DNA of 64,000 nt from Oscillatoriales cyanobacterium (lineage in GTDB: Bacteria; Cyanobacteriota; Cyanobacteriia; Cyanobacteriales; Microcoleaceae). Location of the stretch: NCBI GenBank assembly GCA_004293365.1, contig RDYN01000007.1, positions 1-64,000 on the forward strand. The letters are read 5' to 3'. The notes beneath the pieces are model-generated. The model had not been told where the DNA came from. It worked only from the letters and a program-made list of their open reading frames with translations, and did no database searches. Below are positions 36,191 through 45,671 of this stretch, piece after piece (position 1 is the first letter of the stretch; each line of letters begins with the position of its first letter). Position numbers and translations under genes: made by a program.

Positions 36191-36260
36191 ACATGCTCTC
36201 CGGCTTGTTCCACAAAGAGTGAATTTTCTTGTGGAACAGGCTCTCCGGCCTGTTCCATAA
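36191..36260. repeat. compound inverted repeat (GTTCCACAA / TTGTGGAAC; GAACAGGC / GCCTGTTC)
   Basis: Two nested hairpins are formed by repeated 'GAACAGGCTCTCCGGCCTGTTCC' type units between ilvC and the VOC gene. The 340-bp spacer has no gene. The element ends about 25 bp before the VOC ATG, so it could affect that gene's leader. Confidence 0.6.
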
Positions 36261-36285
36261 AACCCAACAGACTAACTTTTTTTAA

Positions 36286-36675
36286 ATGAAAATAAAAGCA
36301 ATACATCATTTAGCGATTATTTGCTCGGATTACGAAAAGTCAAAGAAATTTTATGTAGAAGTCTTGGGATTTTCCATTATCAAAGAAACTTTCCGAAGCG
36401 AGAGGAATTCTTACAAACTAGATTTGCAAGTCGGAAACGGCAGCACAATGATTGAACTGTTCTCATTTCCCCATCCTCCCAAAAGAGTTAACAATCCTGA
36501 AGCTTGCGGCTTGAGACATTTAGCTTTTGCAGTTGAGGACATAGAAGCATCCGTTGCTTACTTAAAATCCCAACAAGTAGAAGTAGAAGAAATTCGCCTT
36601 GACGAAATTACAGAAAAACGGTTTACATTTTTCAGAGATCCAGATAATTTACCCTTAGAAATTTATGAAATTTAG
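36286..36675 (+). CDS. VOC family protein (glyoxalase-like, YaeR/GloA2 type)
   Basis: A 129-aa vicinal-oxygen-chelate protein with the two beta-alpha-beta3 halves: HHLAIICSDYEKSKKFYVEVLGF (metal ligand His at residue 6-7) and LRHLAFAVEDIEASVAYL, and C-terminal FFRDPDNLPLEIYE with the second-half Glu ligand. It matches the small SMU1112c/YaeR-like group, for which the substrate is not settled. Monocistronic, with inverted repeats on both sides. Confidence 0.88.
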   Translation: MKIKAIHHLAIICSDYEKSKKFYVEVLGFSIIKETFRSERNSYKLDLQVGNGSTMIELFSFPHPPKRVNNPEACGLRHLAFAVEDIEASVAYLKSQQVEVEEIRLDEITEKRFTFFRDPDNLPLEIYEI

Positions 36676-36729
36676 TTAACAGGACTTACAGCATATTCGG
36701 GTTTGGTACGGACACGGAATTGCCCAAGG

Positions 36730-36812
36730 AGTGTCAACTTAACGTCAAACCCTGAGTCCGGCAGTCCGGCAGGGGTTAAAACCCTAGTGGGCTTTCGGGT
36801 TAAGTTGACACT
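36730..36812. repeat. long inverted repeat (AGTGTCAACTTAAC / GTTAAGTTGACACT)
   Basis: Perfect 14-bp ends (36730-36743 and 36799-36812) enclose 55 bases with inner palindromic parts (GTCCGGCAGTCCGGC; GGTTAAAACCC). It lies between the convergent VOC and dynamin genes. Size and ends would suit a small non-autonomous element or a bidirectional terminator. Confidence 0.7.
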
Positions 36813-36902
36813 AATGGGATCTTGGAGTGTCCCTACGGAGGATATAGCTGGCCGGAAAGCCTGTTATTGATGATTTGACAGTGCCATGAAAGTAATCTAA
36901 AA

Positions 36903-38573
36903 TCATCTGATTTTTATTCGATCTAATTCTGCTGCTAAATTTTCCACTAAATTATTTACTAACTGTAACTGGTACTGTTGAACATTCATATTTAGCGGCT
37001 CTTTGCTATCTTGAAAACAGATAACTTTGGCGGCGATTTCCTTGTAGTGTTGCAGCATTAAAAAAGTATCGATGCTGAAACCAATCAGATAGTTTTTAGC
37101 AGCCTCGCTGCAAATTTCCGTTACTTGATTGAGATAAGCTTCTGACGATTCAGGCGGCTTTTCATAGCCAGTTCTTTTCTTCAAAATGTAGCTGGCACCG
37201 CCGACTACTGCTGCTCCCATCGGGCCGCCCAACAGCCAACCTAAGCCAGTCGCGATCGCCACTGGAGTCACTTCGCTGTCGATCGATTTTTTGGCCGGAG
37301 CTGGCGGCGGCTCTGGTAAAGCGATTTGCGGGGATGGGGGAAAGGAGGTCAAAAGGGCGATCGGCTGTTCTCGATCGAAGAACTCGCAAGCTTTATTTAC
37401 CCATTCTGCGATGGTTTCCTGCTGCTTCAGCACATCTCGCTCAAATTTTGTCTTCCACGCATCAAAAGTTCCTTGCTGAAGCGACAGCGCCATTTCCGAT
37501 TGATAGAGCCGCAAAAGTGTGGGCTGGTAAAGCCAAATTTCAAAATCGGAAACGCTGGCTTGAAAGCCTTTTAAAATTAGTTTTTCAGCTTTTTGTTTAA
37601 TTTCAATTCGGTCTTTTTGCTTTTGTTGAGCTGCCGCTATTTCGGCGGCGACAGTTTCCGATTTGGCTCGCAGAGATTGGCAAATCTTAGTAGCTATGGC
37701 TTCAATTCTGGGCAACTTTACTGCTAGTTGTTCCTGTTGACTTGCGACAATACTTTGCAAAGCCGATTCAAACGCGGCAATTCCAGTAGTTTGTGCCGCA
37801 GCCACATCTCCTTTCAGCCTCGCCCGCAAAGCGGGTAAAGCATCGACGCGGTAGATATTGCTGATGTTGTTCGGCAAGTTGGAGCGAAAACTTTCGGCAA
37901 CAAACAACAACCGATTGTATACTTGTTTTTGGTCGTCTGGTTCGAGTAGATTGAGAAAGTTGGCAACAAAGACAACTGTGTTAATTTGGCGATCGCTCAA
38001 CCAATCTCTCAGGTGCTCCCGTTCGCCCAGAGTCATCAATTTGCGAGCGTCTAAAACCTGCACCACTAAATCAGCCGAGAGCAATTTATCCCGAACTAAG
38101 TTATCCTGTTCTTGGCGATCGTTAGTTCCGGGCAAATCCAGCAATTCCACGCCGGTTTTCAGGAATGGGTGAGGACAGTAAACATTCACGGCTGCGACAT
38201 CATCGCGCATCTGTCGGTTGTCGTCGAGGATGGCGTAGCGTTTCAACACGTCAGTCCCGGCTTCGCTGACTTCTGTGCCGTCTTTGAGGGTGATTTTTGC
38301 GTGCAATTCGTCGCCGTAGTTGACATAAATGGCAGCACCTGTAGTGGGCACAAGGTCGATCGGCAAAGCACGATTTCCAAGCAAAGCATTCAACAAAGTT
38401 GACTTACCGTAATTAAACGGGCCGAAGACAGCGATTTGAAAAGTTGGTTTCGCAAGATAGTCGCAAATTGAAGTTGTATCTCGGTAAAGTTGGGAGTTTT
38501 TATCTAGTTCGAGGATGCCCAGTGCTGATTTGAGATGGTTAGTTAGATTTTGATAAGTTTCGGGTTGTTGCAT
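36903..38573 (-). CDS. bacterial dynamin-like GTPase, shorter paralogue
   Basis: A 556-aa dynamin-family GTPase. G1 is GPFNYGKSTLLNALLG (51-66), G2 the Thr in VPTTGA, G3 DLPGTNDR, with helical stalk sequence after about residue 270 and a hydrophobic segment near 440-470 (TGLGWLLGGPMGAAVVGGASYIL) that could dip into a membrane. Such proteins remodel membranes in cyanobacteria. ATG 38573 (MQQPETYQNLTNHLK) is chosen; the open frame to 38636 runs through a family A palindrome. It lies 370 bp downstream of a second dynamin gene on the same strand, matching the paired arrangement of two-component bacterial dynamins. Its 5' end is partly duplicated upstream. Confidence 0.9.
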   Translation of the reverse strand: MQQPETYQNLTNHLKSALGILELDKNSQLYRDTTSICDYLAKPTFQIAVFGPFNYGKSTLLNALLGNRALPIDLVPTTGAAIYVNYGDELHAKITLKDGTEVSEAGTDVLKRYAILDDNRQMRDDVAAVNVYCPHPFLKTGVELLDLPGTNDRQEQDNLVRDKLLSADLVVQVLDARKLMTLGEREHLRDWLSDRQINTVVFVANFLNLLEPDDQKQVYNRLLFVAESFRSNLPNNISNIYRVDALPALRARLKGDVAAAQTTGIAAFESALQSIVASQQEQLAVKLPRIEAIATKICQSLRAKSETVAAEIAAAQQKQKDRIEIKQKAEKLILKGFQASVSDFEIWLYQPTLLRLYQSEMALSLQQGTFDAWKTKFERDVLKQQETIAEWVNKACEFFDREQPIALLTSFPPSPQIALPEPPPAPAKKSIDSEVTPVAIATGLGWLLGGPMGAAVVGGASYILKKRTGYEKPPESSEAYLNQVTEICSEAAKNYLIGFSIDTFLMLQHYKEIAAKVICFQDSKEPLNMNVQQYQLQLVNNLVENLAAELDRIKIR

Positions 38574-38864
38574 ATTTAAGATTATCTCATTGTTGGGAAG
38601 TAGGGTGCGCAATGCGCACCGGTGCGCAATGCGCACCCTACATAATTAGGTTTTGCATCCAGGATTTAAGTGCTTGAGATTATCTATCAGGTTTTGATAA
38701 GTTTCTGTTTGTTGCATATTTAAAATTACCTCATTCTTGAGAAGTAGGGTGCGCAATGCACACCCTACATAATTAGGTTTTGCATCCAGGATTTAAGTGC
38801 TTGAGATTATCTATCAGTTGAGAAGTAGAGAAGTAGGGTGCGCAATGCGCACTTTTCCAAATCC
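38574..38864. repeat. tandem duplication carrying dynamin 5' end plus family A palindromes
   Basis: Two similar units follow each other. Each has a stretch like the start of the dynamin gene (minus strand MQQTETYQNLI in the copy at about 38679-38720, against MQQPETYQNLT in the gene), then GTAGGGTGCGCAATGCGCACC palindromes (38600-38641 double, 38744-38768, 38833-38853 partial) and TACATAATTAGGTTTTGCATCC. The copied start codon lies at about 38716-38718 and its frame soon stops. Confidence 0.8.
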
Positions 38865-38865
38865 T

Positions 38866-38934
38866 AGGTACGTAGTTGCGCTTCAGCGCTCTTTGTTATA
38901 TATATAAAGAGCGCTGAAGCGCAACTACGTACCT
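38866..38934. repeat. dispersed palindrome family C, second copy
   Basis: Perfect 29-bp arms (38866-38894 and 38906-38934) around an AT-only loop. The outer sequence AGGTACGTAGTTGCGCTTCAGCGC matches the 26176-26219 element. It ends 7 bp before the stop of the large dynamin gene, so it may terminate that transcript. Confidence 0.85.
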
Positions 38935-38941
38935 TAGAGCT

Positions 38942-41020
38942 TCATTTAGCGGATGCTAAGAAACCTTGATATACTGATTCTATACTCTGCGCCTGAGCAG
39001 AAACATCAGCCTCCAACTTTTCCAAGCGCTGCGATTCAGCCTGACAATTGATCTCCCGAGATTGCTTTTGTTCCAACAAATTATCCAACTCAGCTTTCCG
39101 AGACTTAATATCATCATTCATGCGATCGCCCACTTCGCGCCCGTAAACATCAAAACACTCTTTCACAGCATCGTGAATCGGCTGCCACTGCTCCTGAGCC
39201 ACCTGCGGCAGATACTTCACCAACTCTTTTTTCGCCGCTTTCACCAACTGTTTGTGAGCTCCGTCTGCTTGCAAAACCCCAACACCCATCCCCAACAAAG
39301 CCAAGTACAGCGGCCCCAAAACAATCCCCGTAAAACTCGCAAAAATCGTACTGACGCCCAATACAGTAATTAAATTGAGCAGGATATTTTTCCAGTCAAA
39401 ACCCGCTCCCGCCATTGCTACACCTGCCAGGTTTCCTGTTGTTAGCGAAAACAATCCCATCGCCCATTTTGCCCAAGCAGGCGAGTTATCTTCGTTTGAG
39501 TTGCTGACTGCGTGCGGGATTGTTTTCCCGGTCAATTTTTCAGTAATTTTTTCCGTCACTTTTGTGTAAGATGCTCCGTAATTGGCTGCACTTTGCGACA
39601 ACTGCGAAAATGCTGAATTCATCTCTTGTTCGGCCGTGAGAGTCCAAGCTGCTAGTTTGTCGTTGATGTACTGCTCGAAGGCTCGTCTGAGCGATGCTTC
39701 AAAGGCTTCTCGCTTGTCTTGGCTGAAGAAATCCAGAAATCTCAGTTCGGGTTGATACCGCAAAAAGTCTGTTTCAAAGGTATTTTCTAAGTTGAGAACG
39801 TAGGCGCGGAACGAATCTGCGATCGCCCGCGATTTACTATCTCTAACTCGGGTAATTTCTCGTTGAAATTCATCGCGAATCTGACTCAGTTTATTAAACT
39901 CCGGCTCAACTGAATTAATCTTGTCCTTCAACTCATTGACATCGCGATCGAGCAATGGTAGACGGCGGCCGACAGCTTCGCGGACGCGAGCAGAAATTTG
40001 ACGCGCCAAAGTCCTCGCCGGACGCAATTGGGAAATCGCTCTTTCCTGGGTCAAAAACGTATTCAGTGACGCCATAAACTCAGGAAAACCAGTTCCGGCT
40101 AAATCTGCATCGGGGTTTTTTACCCGCAATCTGAGTGCCTTAATTGAGGTAATTGCAAATACCCGCTCGTCGTAAATGTCGTGTCCTTCTGTTAAACAAT
40201 ATTCAGCCAAATTAGCTTTGAAAACCCGCCCCAATTTCTCTTCTGCTTCTGCCATTTCTTCAGGATCGTCCGGGTCAATCAAACTTTCCCGCACTTGATC
40301 CCAAGCATTGATCAGAAAGAAAATGCTTAATCCGCGACCTTTGATATAATTTTCTAGATAACGTCTTTCACCCATTGTACAAGGCTGAGTTGCCCTGAGT
40401 ACAAACAAAATAGCGTGACAGTTGTTGATGTAACCGAGAGATAATTCGTTGCGCGATTCTGTATCGTTGAGTCCGGGACTGTCTACTATTTCTATGCCTT
40501 TTTCTAGCAAAGGTAAGGGATATTCTACTACGGCGCAGTCGATATCTGGAAATGCTGGTTTCTGTTCTGATTCTAGGCGTTTTGCTTCAGCGGGGTCGAT
40601 TGTGTAGTCTTGTTTGAAACTTTTAAAATCGAGTTGTTTGGGGCTTTTGCCGTCGTTGAAATATACGGTGACTTTTTTTTCGGGGCCGTAGCGCAAAATT
40701 GTCAGCAAAGCAGTACAGGGATTGACATCGCTGGGAAGCAAGTTTTCGCCGATTAAGGCATTTAGAAAAGTGCTTTTGCCACGTTTCATGTCGCCTAATA
40801 CGAGGAGCCGAAATACTCCTTGGCGCAAGTTTTTGCTGGCGAGATTGATGTCGGCGCTGTCTGTTTCTAAACCGAGTTTTCCTGATGCTTCGATTCCGGC
40901 TAATTCCGATCGCTCTATGGCTGTGACGATGTTGCTCAGGCGATCGGCAATTTCTCGGCGCACGGCGGATACTCGCTCTAAATCGTTGAGAAAGCTGCTA
41001 GTTTCTACTTTGAGGTTCAT
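38942..41020 (-). CDS. bacterial dynamin-like protein (NpBDLP type)
   Basis: A 692-aa dynamin-like GTPase, essentially the length of the structurally known Nostoc punctiforme BDLP. G1 is GDMKRGKSTFLNALIGENLLP (76-96), G3 DSPGLNDT, G4 NAWDQ; long coiled helices follow, and the paddle is seen as two hydrophobic stretches (about 525-590: LFSLTTGNLAGVAMAGAGF and LGVSTIFASFTGIVLGPLYLALLGMG). It should bind and tubulate membranes in a GTP-dependent way. It is upstream of, and probably co-expressed with, the shorter paralogue, though a strong palindrome separates them. Confidence 0.95.
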   Translation of the reverse strand: MNLKVETSSFLNDLERVSAVRREIADRLSNIVTAIERSELAGIEASGKLGLETDSADINLASKNLRQGVFRLLVLGDMKRGKSTFLNALIGENLLPSDVNPCTALLTILRYGPEKKVTVYFNDGKSPKQLDFKSFKQDYTIDPAEAKRLESEQKPAFPDIDCAVVEYPLPLLEKGIEIVDSPGLNDTESRNELSLGYINNCHAILFVLRATQPCTMGERRYLENYIKGRGLSIFFLINAWDQVRESLIDPDDPEEMAEAEEKLGRVFKANLAEYCLTEGHDIYDERVFAITSIKALRLRVKNPDADLAGTGFPEFMASLNTFLTQERAISQLRPARTLARQISARVREAVGRRLPLLDRDVNELKDKINSVEPEFNKLSQIRDEFQREITRVRDSKSRAIADSFRAYVLNLENTFETDFLRYQPELRFLDFFSQDKREAFEASLRRAFEQYINDKLAAWTLTAEQEMNSAFSQLSQSAANYGASYTKVTEKITEKLTGKTIPHAVSNSNEDNSPAWAKWAMGLFSLTTGNLAGVAMAGAGFDWKNILLNLITVLGVSTIFASFTGIVLGPLYLALLGMGVGVLQADGAHKQLVKAAKKELVKYLPQVAQEQWQPIHDAVKECFDVYGREVGDRMNDDIKSRKAELDNLLEQKQSREINCQAESQRLEKLEADVSAQAQSIESVYQGFLASAK

Positions 41021-41161
41021 GGTTGTTTTCTGATTGTTTACTACTGGGGTATTTCAAAACAAAATAATTTCGTCATGGTGTTTGTGCAAAAAGTTATTTA
41101 TTCGCTATTCCTCGCGAACAATGTGCAGTACAGACCTGAAATGACTACAATAGCCTGTTAG

Positions 41162-41500
41162 TTAATTCTTGGGATTCTTATCTTGAAAAAGTATTTTGTA
41201 ACCAATGAAAGCAATTGCTCCCACCATCACCGCAGTTCCTAGCCAAGATGCAACACGCAGGGCAACCAGCGCTACAATTGCCAGACCTGTAAATTGACTG
41301 ATTGCTATGATTTTTCGGCGCCATAGTTGCAGTTTGCTTTGAGTATTGTTGTCTGGTTCTTCGTACTTTCTCGTTATATTCTCTGGTACCGATCGTTCGA
41401 TTTCCGATTCTAGTTCGCGGAGTCGAAGTTCTTGTTCTCGCTTCCGAAGTTGTTGTTCTTTATGTCGGAGTTCTCTGGCTTTTTCATCGGGATCGTTCAT
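41162..41500 (-). CDS. small coiled-coil membrane protein, hypothetical
   Basis: A 112-aa protein. Residues 8-35 form a charged heptad-like helix (ARELRHKEQQLRKREQELRLRELESEIE), followed by a linker and one or two hydrophobic segments (about 68-105: ISQFTGLAIVALVALRVASWLGTAVMVGAIAFIGYKIL). It lies 140 bp upstream of the dynamin pair on the same strand, so it may act with them at a membrane; this is inference from position only. Confidence 0.65.
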   Translation of the reverse strand: MNDPDEKARELRHKEQQLRKREQELRLRELESEIERSVPENITRKYEEPDNNTQSKLQLWRRKIIAISQFTGLAIVALVALRVASWLGTAVMVGAIAFIGYKILFQDKNPKN

Positions 41501-41671
41501 AGGTTTGACCTTTTTTTATGTGGAAATATGTGTTGTTTATTGTCAATATTGCACAGTCATAAGTTCTCTACGACTGTAACTCACATTGTCAGCGGTGTCG
41601 AGAAATGTTAAGAAATGTCAAAAAGGGCGATCGCCTTTTTCGACCGATCGCCCAAACGCAGTGCTGCGAAA

Positions 41672-42199
41672 TCAATATCCTTCCGGGCCGATGGTAGTGC
41701 GATCGCACTCCGCGTCGGACAAATCAACCAAACGCGCCCGAAATAAGTTGCAGCCAGCTAATTGAGCTTTGGTTAACTTTGCTTTCTCCAAATTAGTCCG
41801 GCTCAAATCAGCATATCTCAAATCGGCATTGCTCAAATCTGCATTGTACAAATCCGCACCTTGTAAATTAGCTTTCCGCAAATTAGCACCTTGCAAATTG
41901 GCGTGGCGCAAATTGGCTCTAGATAAATTAGCTTTCTCCAAATTAGCTTCCGACAAGTTGGCTTGATAAAGTTGAATGTCGCCCAATTCAGCATCTTGTA
42001 ACTGTGTTTTGTAAAGATTGGCTTGAGTCAGATTTCCGTAGGGCAAATAAGCTCGCGTCAGCACGCTACCAGAAAGGTTTATTTCTGGCAAATCTGCTTG
42101 AAACAAGTTATCTCCACTTAAGTCAACGGCGTTAAAGTTTCGCTGGCCTTCAGAATACTGAGCGAGCAATTCCTCAGCGCTTAGCTTTTGCATTTTCAC
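41672..42199 (-). CDS. pentapeptide-repeat protein
   Basis: A 175-aa protein with about 25 A(D/N)Lxx repeats between residues 30 and 165 (e.g. ANLSEANLEKANLSRANLRHANLQ), which fold as a right-handed quadrilateral beta helix. Residues 1-25 (MQKLSAEELLAQYSEGQRNF) are a common cap of cyanobacterial pentapeptide proteins. No signal peptide. Function unknown; such proteins sometimes mimic DNA or act as scaffolds. Two in-frame ATGs lie two codons apart at 42199 and 42193. Confidence 0.92.
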   Translation of the reverse strand: MKMQKLSAEELLAQYSEGQRNFNAVDLSGDNLFQADLPEINLSGSVLTRAYLPYGNLTQANLYKTQLQDAELGDIQLYQANLSEANLEKANLSRANLRHANLQGANLRKANLQGADLYNADLSNADLRYADLSRTNLEKAKLTKAQLAGCNLFRARLVDLSDAECDRTTIGPEGY

Positions 42200-42422
42200 C
42201 CCTTAATGACGACAGCTTTTGCAGCCAATCCATAACGATAATTGATGGTTATTATTCTGCGTATTTATACCTAGGCATTCTCTTATGTTAAGCTTGTGTA
42301 ACAACGATCGTATTTTTTCTAAGATTTTTTTTATATTTGTAAATTTCTGCCTTCCTCGACCATGCTTGCCGTCAGTAATGTCAAGATCGATAAACAAACC
42401 AAAGCTGATCCTCTACTGAAAT

Positions 42423-43961
42423 ATGCCAGAACTTCCTCCCTCCATTGCACAGCACTACCACGAACGGACGAAATACGATCCCGAAACCCTTGCGGCCAAA
42501 AGCAGACAGCTAGATTGGACAGAGCAACCAGTTCCGTTCAAAGAATATAAAATTGGCGCGTATTTTGACCTCAAGCCTTATCTAAAAGACCCCTCAGACG
42601 ATCCAAATGCCTCGGATGATGCCGGTTGGTGGCACCGCTTGTCTAGCTTGTTGCTGTGTAGCTACGGGCTGACGGCAAAGGTGCAGACGGTAGATGACAG
42701 CTACCTGTATTTGCGATCGGCACCGTCGGCGGGCGGGCTCTACCCTGCTGAGGTTTATTTAATCTCTCGCGGTACGCCGCATTTGCCTGCCGGACTCTAC
42801 AACTATCAGTGCAGAAGTCATTCGCTGGTTCATTTTTGGGACAGCGAAGTTTGGCCTGCGCTGCAAGCGGCTTGTTTCGGATCGCCGGTGTTAGAAAATA
42901 CCCAATTGGCGATCGCCGTTACGACTGTTTTCTTCCGTTCTTCTTGGCGTTACGAAGACCGAGCTTATCGGCGAATCTTCCTAGATACTGGTCATTTATT
43001 GAGCAATATCGAGTTAGCTTGCGCCGTCAACGATTACCGACCTCACCTGATTGGAGGATTCGCAGACGAAGCTATCAATCAATTACTGTACATCGACTCA
43101 GAGCAAGAAGGAGCGATCTGTTTAATAGGTTTAGCCGACTTGCTAGACATCGACCAAAATTTGCCAAAGTTTAAAACAGCTTTGCCCGGAAAAACGACGA
43201 CAGATTACCCGAAGATTTCCGAAGGTCAACTTTTAGAATACCTCCACAAAGCGACACAGTTAGAATCAGATACCACTGGAGCAGATAGCTGGAAACTTGA
43301 TGAAAGTGAAGGAGATTTAGAGGACAAATATAACTTTCCATTTTGCACTAAAGTTTCGACTGTCACGCCTTCGATTCCTTGGGGAGTGAATCTGGAAGAT
43401 TTAGAAAATACGATGCTCAAGAGGCGTTCTACCCGTGCTTATACAGGTGCTTCTTTGAGCTTGGGGGAACTGCTAGCGATGCTCGACTTTACTTATCAGT
43501 CGCAGCACTATATCGACCAAGGATTAGACGGTTATCCAGACTATTTCGATCTGAGTTCGATCGAGACTTTTATTGCGGTTTCGGGAGTGAATGGGTTAGA
43601 AGAAGGTTGTTATTATTACGCTCCGAAAGCTCAAGAATTGCGGCAAATTCGGTTCAAAAATTTCCGCAGGGAGCTGCACTATTTGTGTTTGGGGCAAGAT
43701 TTGGGCAGAGATGCGGGGGCGCTGCTGTTTCACACGGCGGATTTGAATAGGGCTGTAGCTAAATATGGCGATCGCGCTTACCGATATTTGCACATGGATG
43801 CGGGTCATTTGGGCCAGAGGTTGAATTTAGCAGCGATTCAACTGCGTTTGGGTGTCAGCGGTATTGCGGGCTTTTTTGACGATCGCGTGAATGATGTCCT
43901 CGGTATTCCTGCGAGTGAGGCTGTGCTTTATATTACAACACTGGGCAGACCGCGATCGTGA
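42423..43961 (+). CDS. SagB/ThcOx-type nitroreductase-fold protein, duplicated domain
   Basis: A 512-aa protein with two nitroreductase-like halves. The first (about 60-240) has RSAPSAGGLYPAEVYLISRGTPHLPAGLYNY and a YRRIFLDTGHLLSNIELAC segment; the second (about 325-505) has RRSTRAYTGASLSLGELLAMLDFTYQ and YRYLHMDAGHLGQRLNLAAIQLRLG. This agrees with SagB-type FMN dehydrogenases, which oxidise azolines in peptide biosynthesis. No YcaO, LanB-like or precursor-peptide gene is nearby, so the substrate here is open. ATG 42423 has no clear Shine-Dalgarno sequence. Confidence 0.85.
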   Translation: MPELPPSIAQHYHERTKYDPETLAAKSRQLDWTEQPVPFKEYKIGAYFDLKPYLKDPSDDPNASDDAGWWHRLSSLLLCSYGLTAKVQTVDDSYLYLRSAPSAGGLYPAEVYLISRGTPHLPAGLYNYQCRSHSLVHFWDSEVWPALQAACFGSPVLENTQLAIAVTTVFFRSSWRYEDRAYRRIFLDTGHLLSNIELACAVNDYRPHLIGGFADEAINQLLYIDSEQEGAICLIGLADLLDIDQNLPKFKTALPGKTTTDYPKISEGQLLEYLHKATQLESDTTGADSWKLDESEGDLEDKYNFPFCTKVSTVTPSIPWGVNLEDLENTMLKRRSTRAYTGASLSLGELLAMLDFTYQSQHYIDQGLDGYPDYFDLSSIETFIAVSGVNGLEEGCYYYAPKAQELRQIRFKNFRRELHYLCLGQDLGRDAGALLFHTADLNRAVAKYGDRAYRYLHMDAGHLGQRLNLAAIQLRLGVSGIAGFFDDRVNDVLGIPASEAVLYITTLGRPRS

Positions 43962-44057
43962 GGATCAGTTAGTAGTTATTTGTTAGTTGTTAGTAGTATT
44001 GCTTAACTAAGCCCGGGCGCATCTAAATTTTACAGTCAAGTTTGATGAAATTCTTGT

Positions 44058-44080
44058 GGGGTGGGCCTAAAAGCCCGCCC
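44058..44080 (+). terminator. hairpin GGGTGGGC / GCCCGCCC
   Basis: An 8-bp stem with one G-T pair and the loop CTAAAA, followed by GAAAAA. It lies about 100 bp after the SagB-type gene between convergent genes. It may terminate transcription on either strand; the downstream T-tract expected for the plus strand is missing, while the minus strand would have TTTTTC before the stem. Confidence 0.45.
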
Positions 44081-44179
44081 GAAAAATACAACTTAGATTC
44101 GGGAAATCTTACCTACTTAATTTACTGTTTTACCATTTAGGATTAAGACCAAAAATTGTTTGATGTACTATTTACACTG

Positions 44180-44204
44180 GTAAGGTGCGCACTGCGCACC
44201 CTAC
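44180..44204. repeat. dispersed palindrome family A copy
   Basis: GTAAGGTGCGCACTGCGCACC followed by CTAC, identical to the copy at 34850-34874, again in a spacer between convergent genes (SagB-type gene and mnmE). Confidence 0.85.
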
Positions 44205-44285
44205 AGAAGCTATTCATTACTCCAATCCTCGGACTTTTAGGTAGAAGTCGCTCTTAAACTGTCAATTATCAACTGTTGAACATCC

Positions 44286-45671
44286 CTATTTTCCAATACA
44301 AAACCTGCTAAATATTCTATCCAGCACTGATTCCGTCACTTCTTCGCCCGTAACTTCCCCCAATGCTTGAATTGCGCCGCGCAAATCTATTGTCCAAAAA
44401 TCTAAAGGCAATTTGTTACTAATAGTTTCTGTGCATTGTTCTAGAGAAATTTTGCCTCTGGTTAAGGCTGCTGCTTGCCGCTGATTGATTGCTAAGTCTG
44501 AGTCTGCTGCTTGCAAATTTCCGCCGCTGACGGCATCTAAAATTGCTGTTTCTAAGTCTTCTATGCCTCGCTCTAGGGCTGCGGCTGCGGTGACTATTGG
44601 GTGATTTTCAGAGGTAAAAGGTAATTCGGGGATTGTTTTTACTAGGTCGATTTTGTTGATAATTATAATTAGCTGGCGGTGTTTTACTTGTTCGTAAATT
44701 TCCCAGTCGCCTGCTGTCCAACCAGATTCTGCGTCAATTGTCAACAAGACTAAATCGGCTTGTTTGGCTGCGGCGCGCGATCGCTCTACGCCGATTTTTT
44801 CTACCTTGTCTTCCGTTTCCCGAATGCCGGCTGTATCGAGTACCTGCACCGGAATGCCGCCCACAACTAGCTGCGACTCTACCACATCCCGCGTCGTTCC
44901 GGGCAAATCTGTGACGATCGCCCGATCGCTCTTACTCCACGCATTCAACAAACTCGACTTTCCCACATTCGGGCGTCCGACAATTGCCACTTTCAAACCG
45001 CTTCTCAACAATTCACCGCGATCGGCCGTTGCTAAGATTGTTGACAATTCGTCTAAAATATGGTTTATTTCCAAACAAATTTTAGCTTCATCTAAAGGCG
45101 GCAAATCTTCCTCAAAATCAATTCTCGCCTCAATTTCTGCCAACACATCCAAACAAATTGCTCTTAATTTGCGAATCGGCTGGGCTAATTTTCCCTGCAA
45201 ACCGGCCAAAGCACTTTGCGCGGCTGCGGGGGATTGAGCTCCCACCAAATCTGCAATGCTTTCAGCTTGAGTTAAATCGAGTCTCCCGTTCAAAAAAGCC
45301 CTGAGCGAAAACTCTCCCGGCTGCGCCAATCTCGCCCCATTTTCCAAACATAACTGCAACACTTGCTGCACCGCCATAATGCCGCCGTGACAGTGAAATT
45401 CCACCACATCTTCGCGGGTGAAAGAACGGGGCGCTTTCATGATTAACAGCAAAGCTTCATCGACTAATTCTTGAGTTTTGGGGCGGCGGATGTGGCCGTA
45501 AATAATGCGGTGAGATTCCCAAATTTGCCCTCCTGGAGCGCGAAACAGGGTTTCGGCAATTTTTAAGGCTGCGGCACCGGAAACTCGCACAATGCCGACG
45601 CTGCCTTGTTGGGGAACGATCGCAGTGGCGATCGCTGCGATCGTTCCTCCTTTTGTTAGTGATTCAGACAT
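44286..45671 (-). CDS. mnmE: tRNA uridine-5-carboxymethylaminomethyl modification GTPase
   Basis: A 461-aa MnmE/TrmE. N-terminal tetrahydrofolate-binding domain ([24 protein letters not shown]), helical domain, G domain with [28 protein letters not shown] and NKIDL, and the invariant C-terminus FCIGK, whose Cys is needed for activity. Together with MnmG it modifies the wobble uridine of certain tRNAs. Full length; monocistronic here. Confidence 0.98.
   Translation of the reverse strand: MSESLTKGGTIAAIATAIVPQQGSVGIVRVSGAAALKIAETLFRAPGGQIWESHRIIYGHIRRPKTQELVDEALLLIMKAPRSFTREDVVEFHCHGGIMAVQQVLQLCLENGARLAQPGEFSLRAFLNGRLDLTQAESIADLVGAQSPAAAQSALAGLQGKLAQPIRKLRAICLDVLAEIEARIDFEEDLPPLDEAKICLEINHILDELSTILATADRGELLRSGLKVAIVGRPNVGKSSLLNAWSKSDRAIVTDLPGTTRDVVESQLVVGGIPVQVLDTAGIRETEDKVEKIGVERSRAAAKQADLVLLTIDAESGWTAGDWEIYEQVKHRQLIIIINKIDLVKTIPELPFTSENHPIVTAAAALERGIEDLETAILDAVSGGNLQAADSDLAINQRQAAALTRGKISLEQCTETISNKLPLDFWTIDLRGAIQALGEVTGEEVTESVLDRIFSRFCIGK

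Noticed and set aside
42203-42397. Minus-strand 64-aa frame before the pentapeptide gene
   Set aside because: Lys/Arg-rich, no start signal, lies over the likely promoter region; insufficient support.
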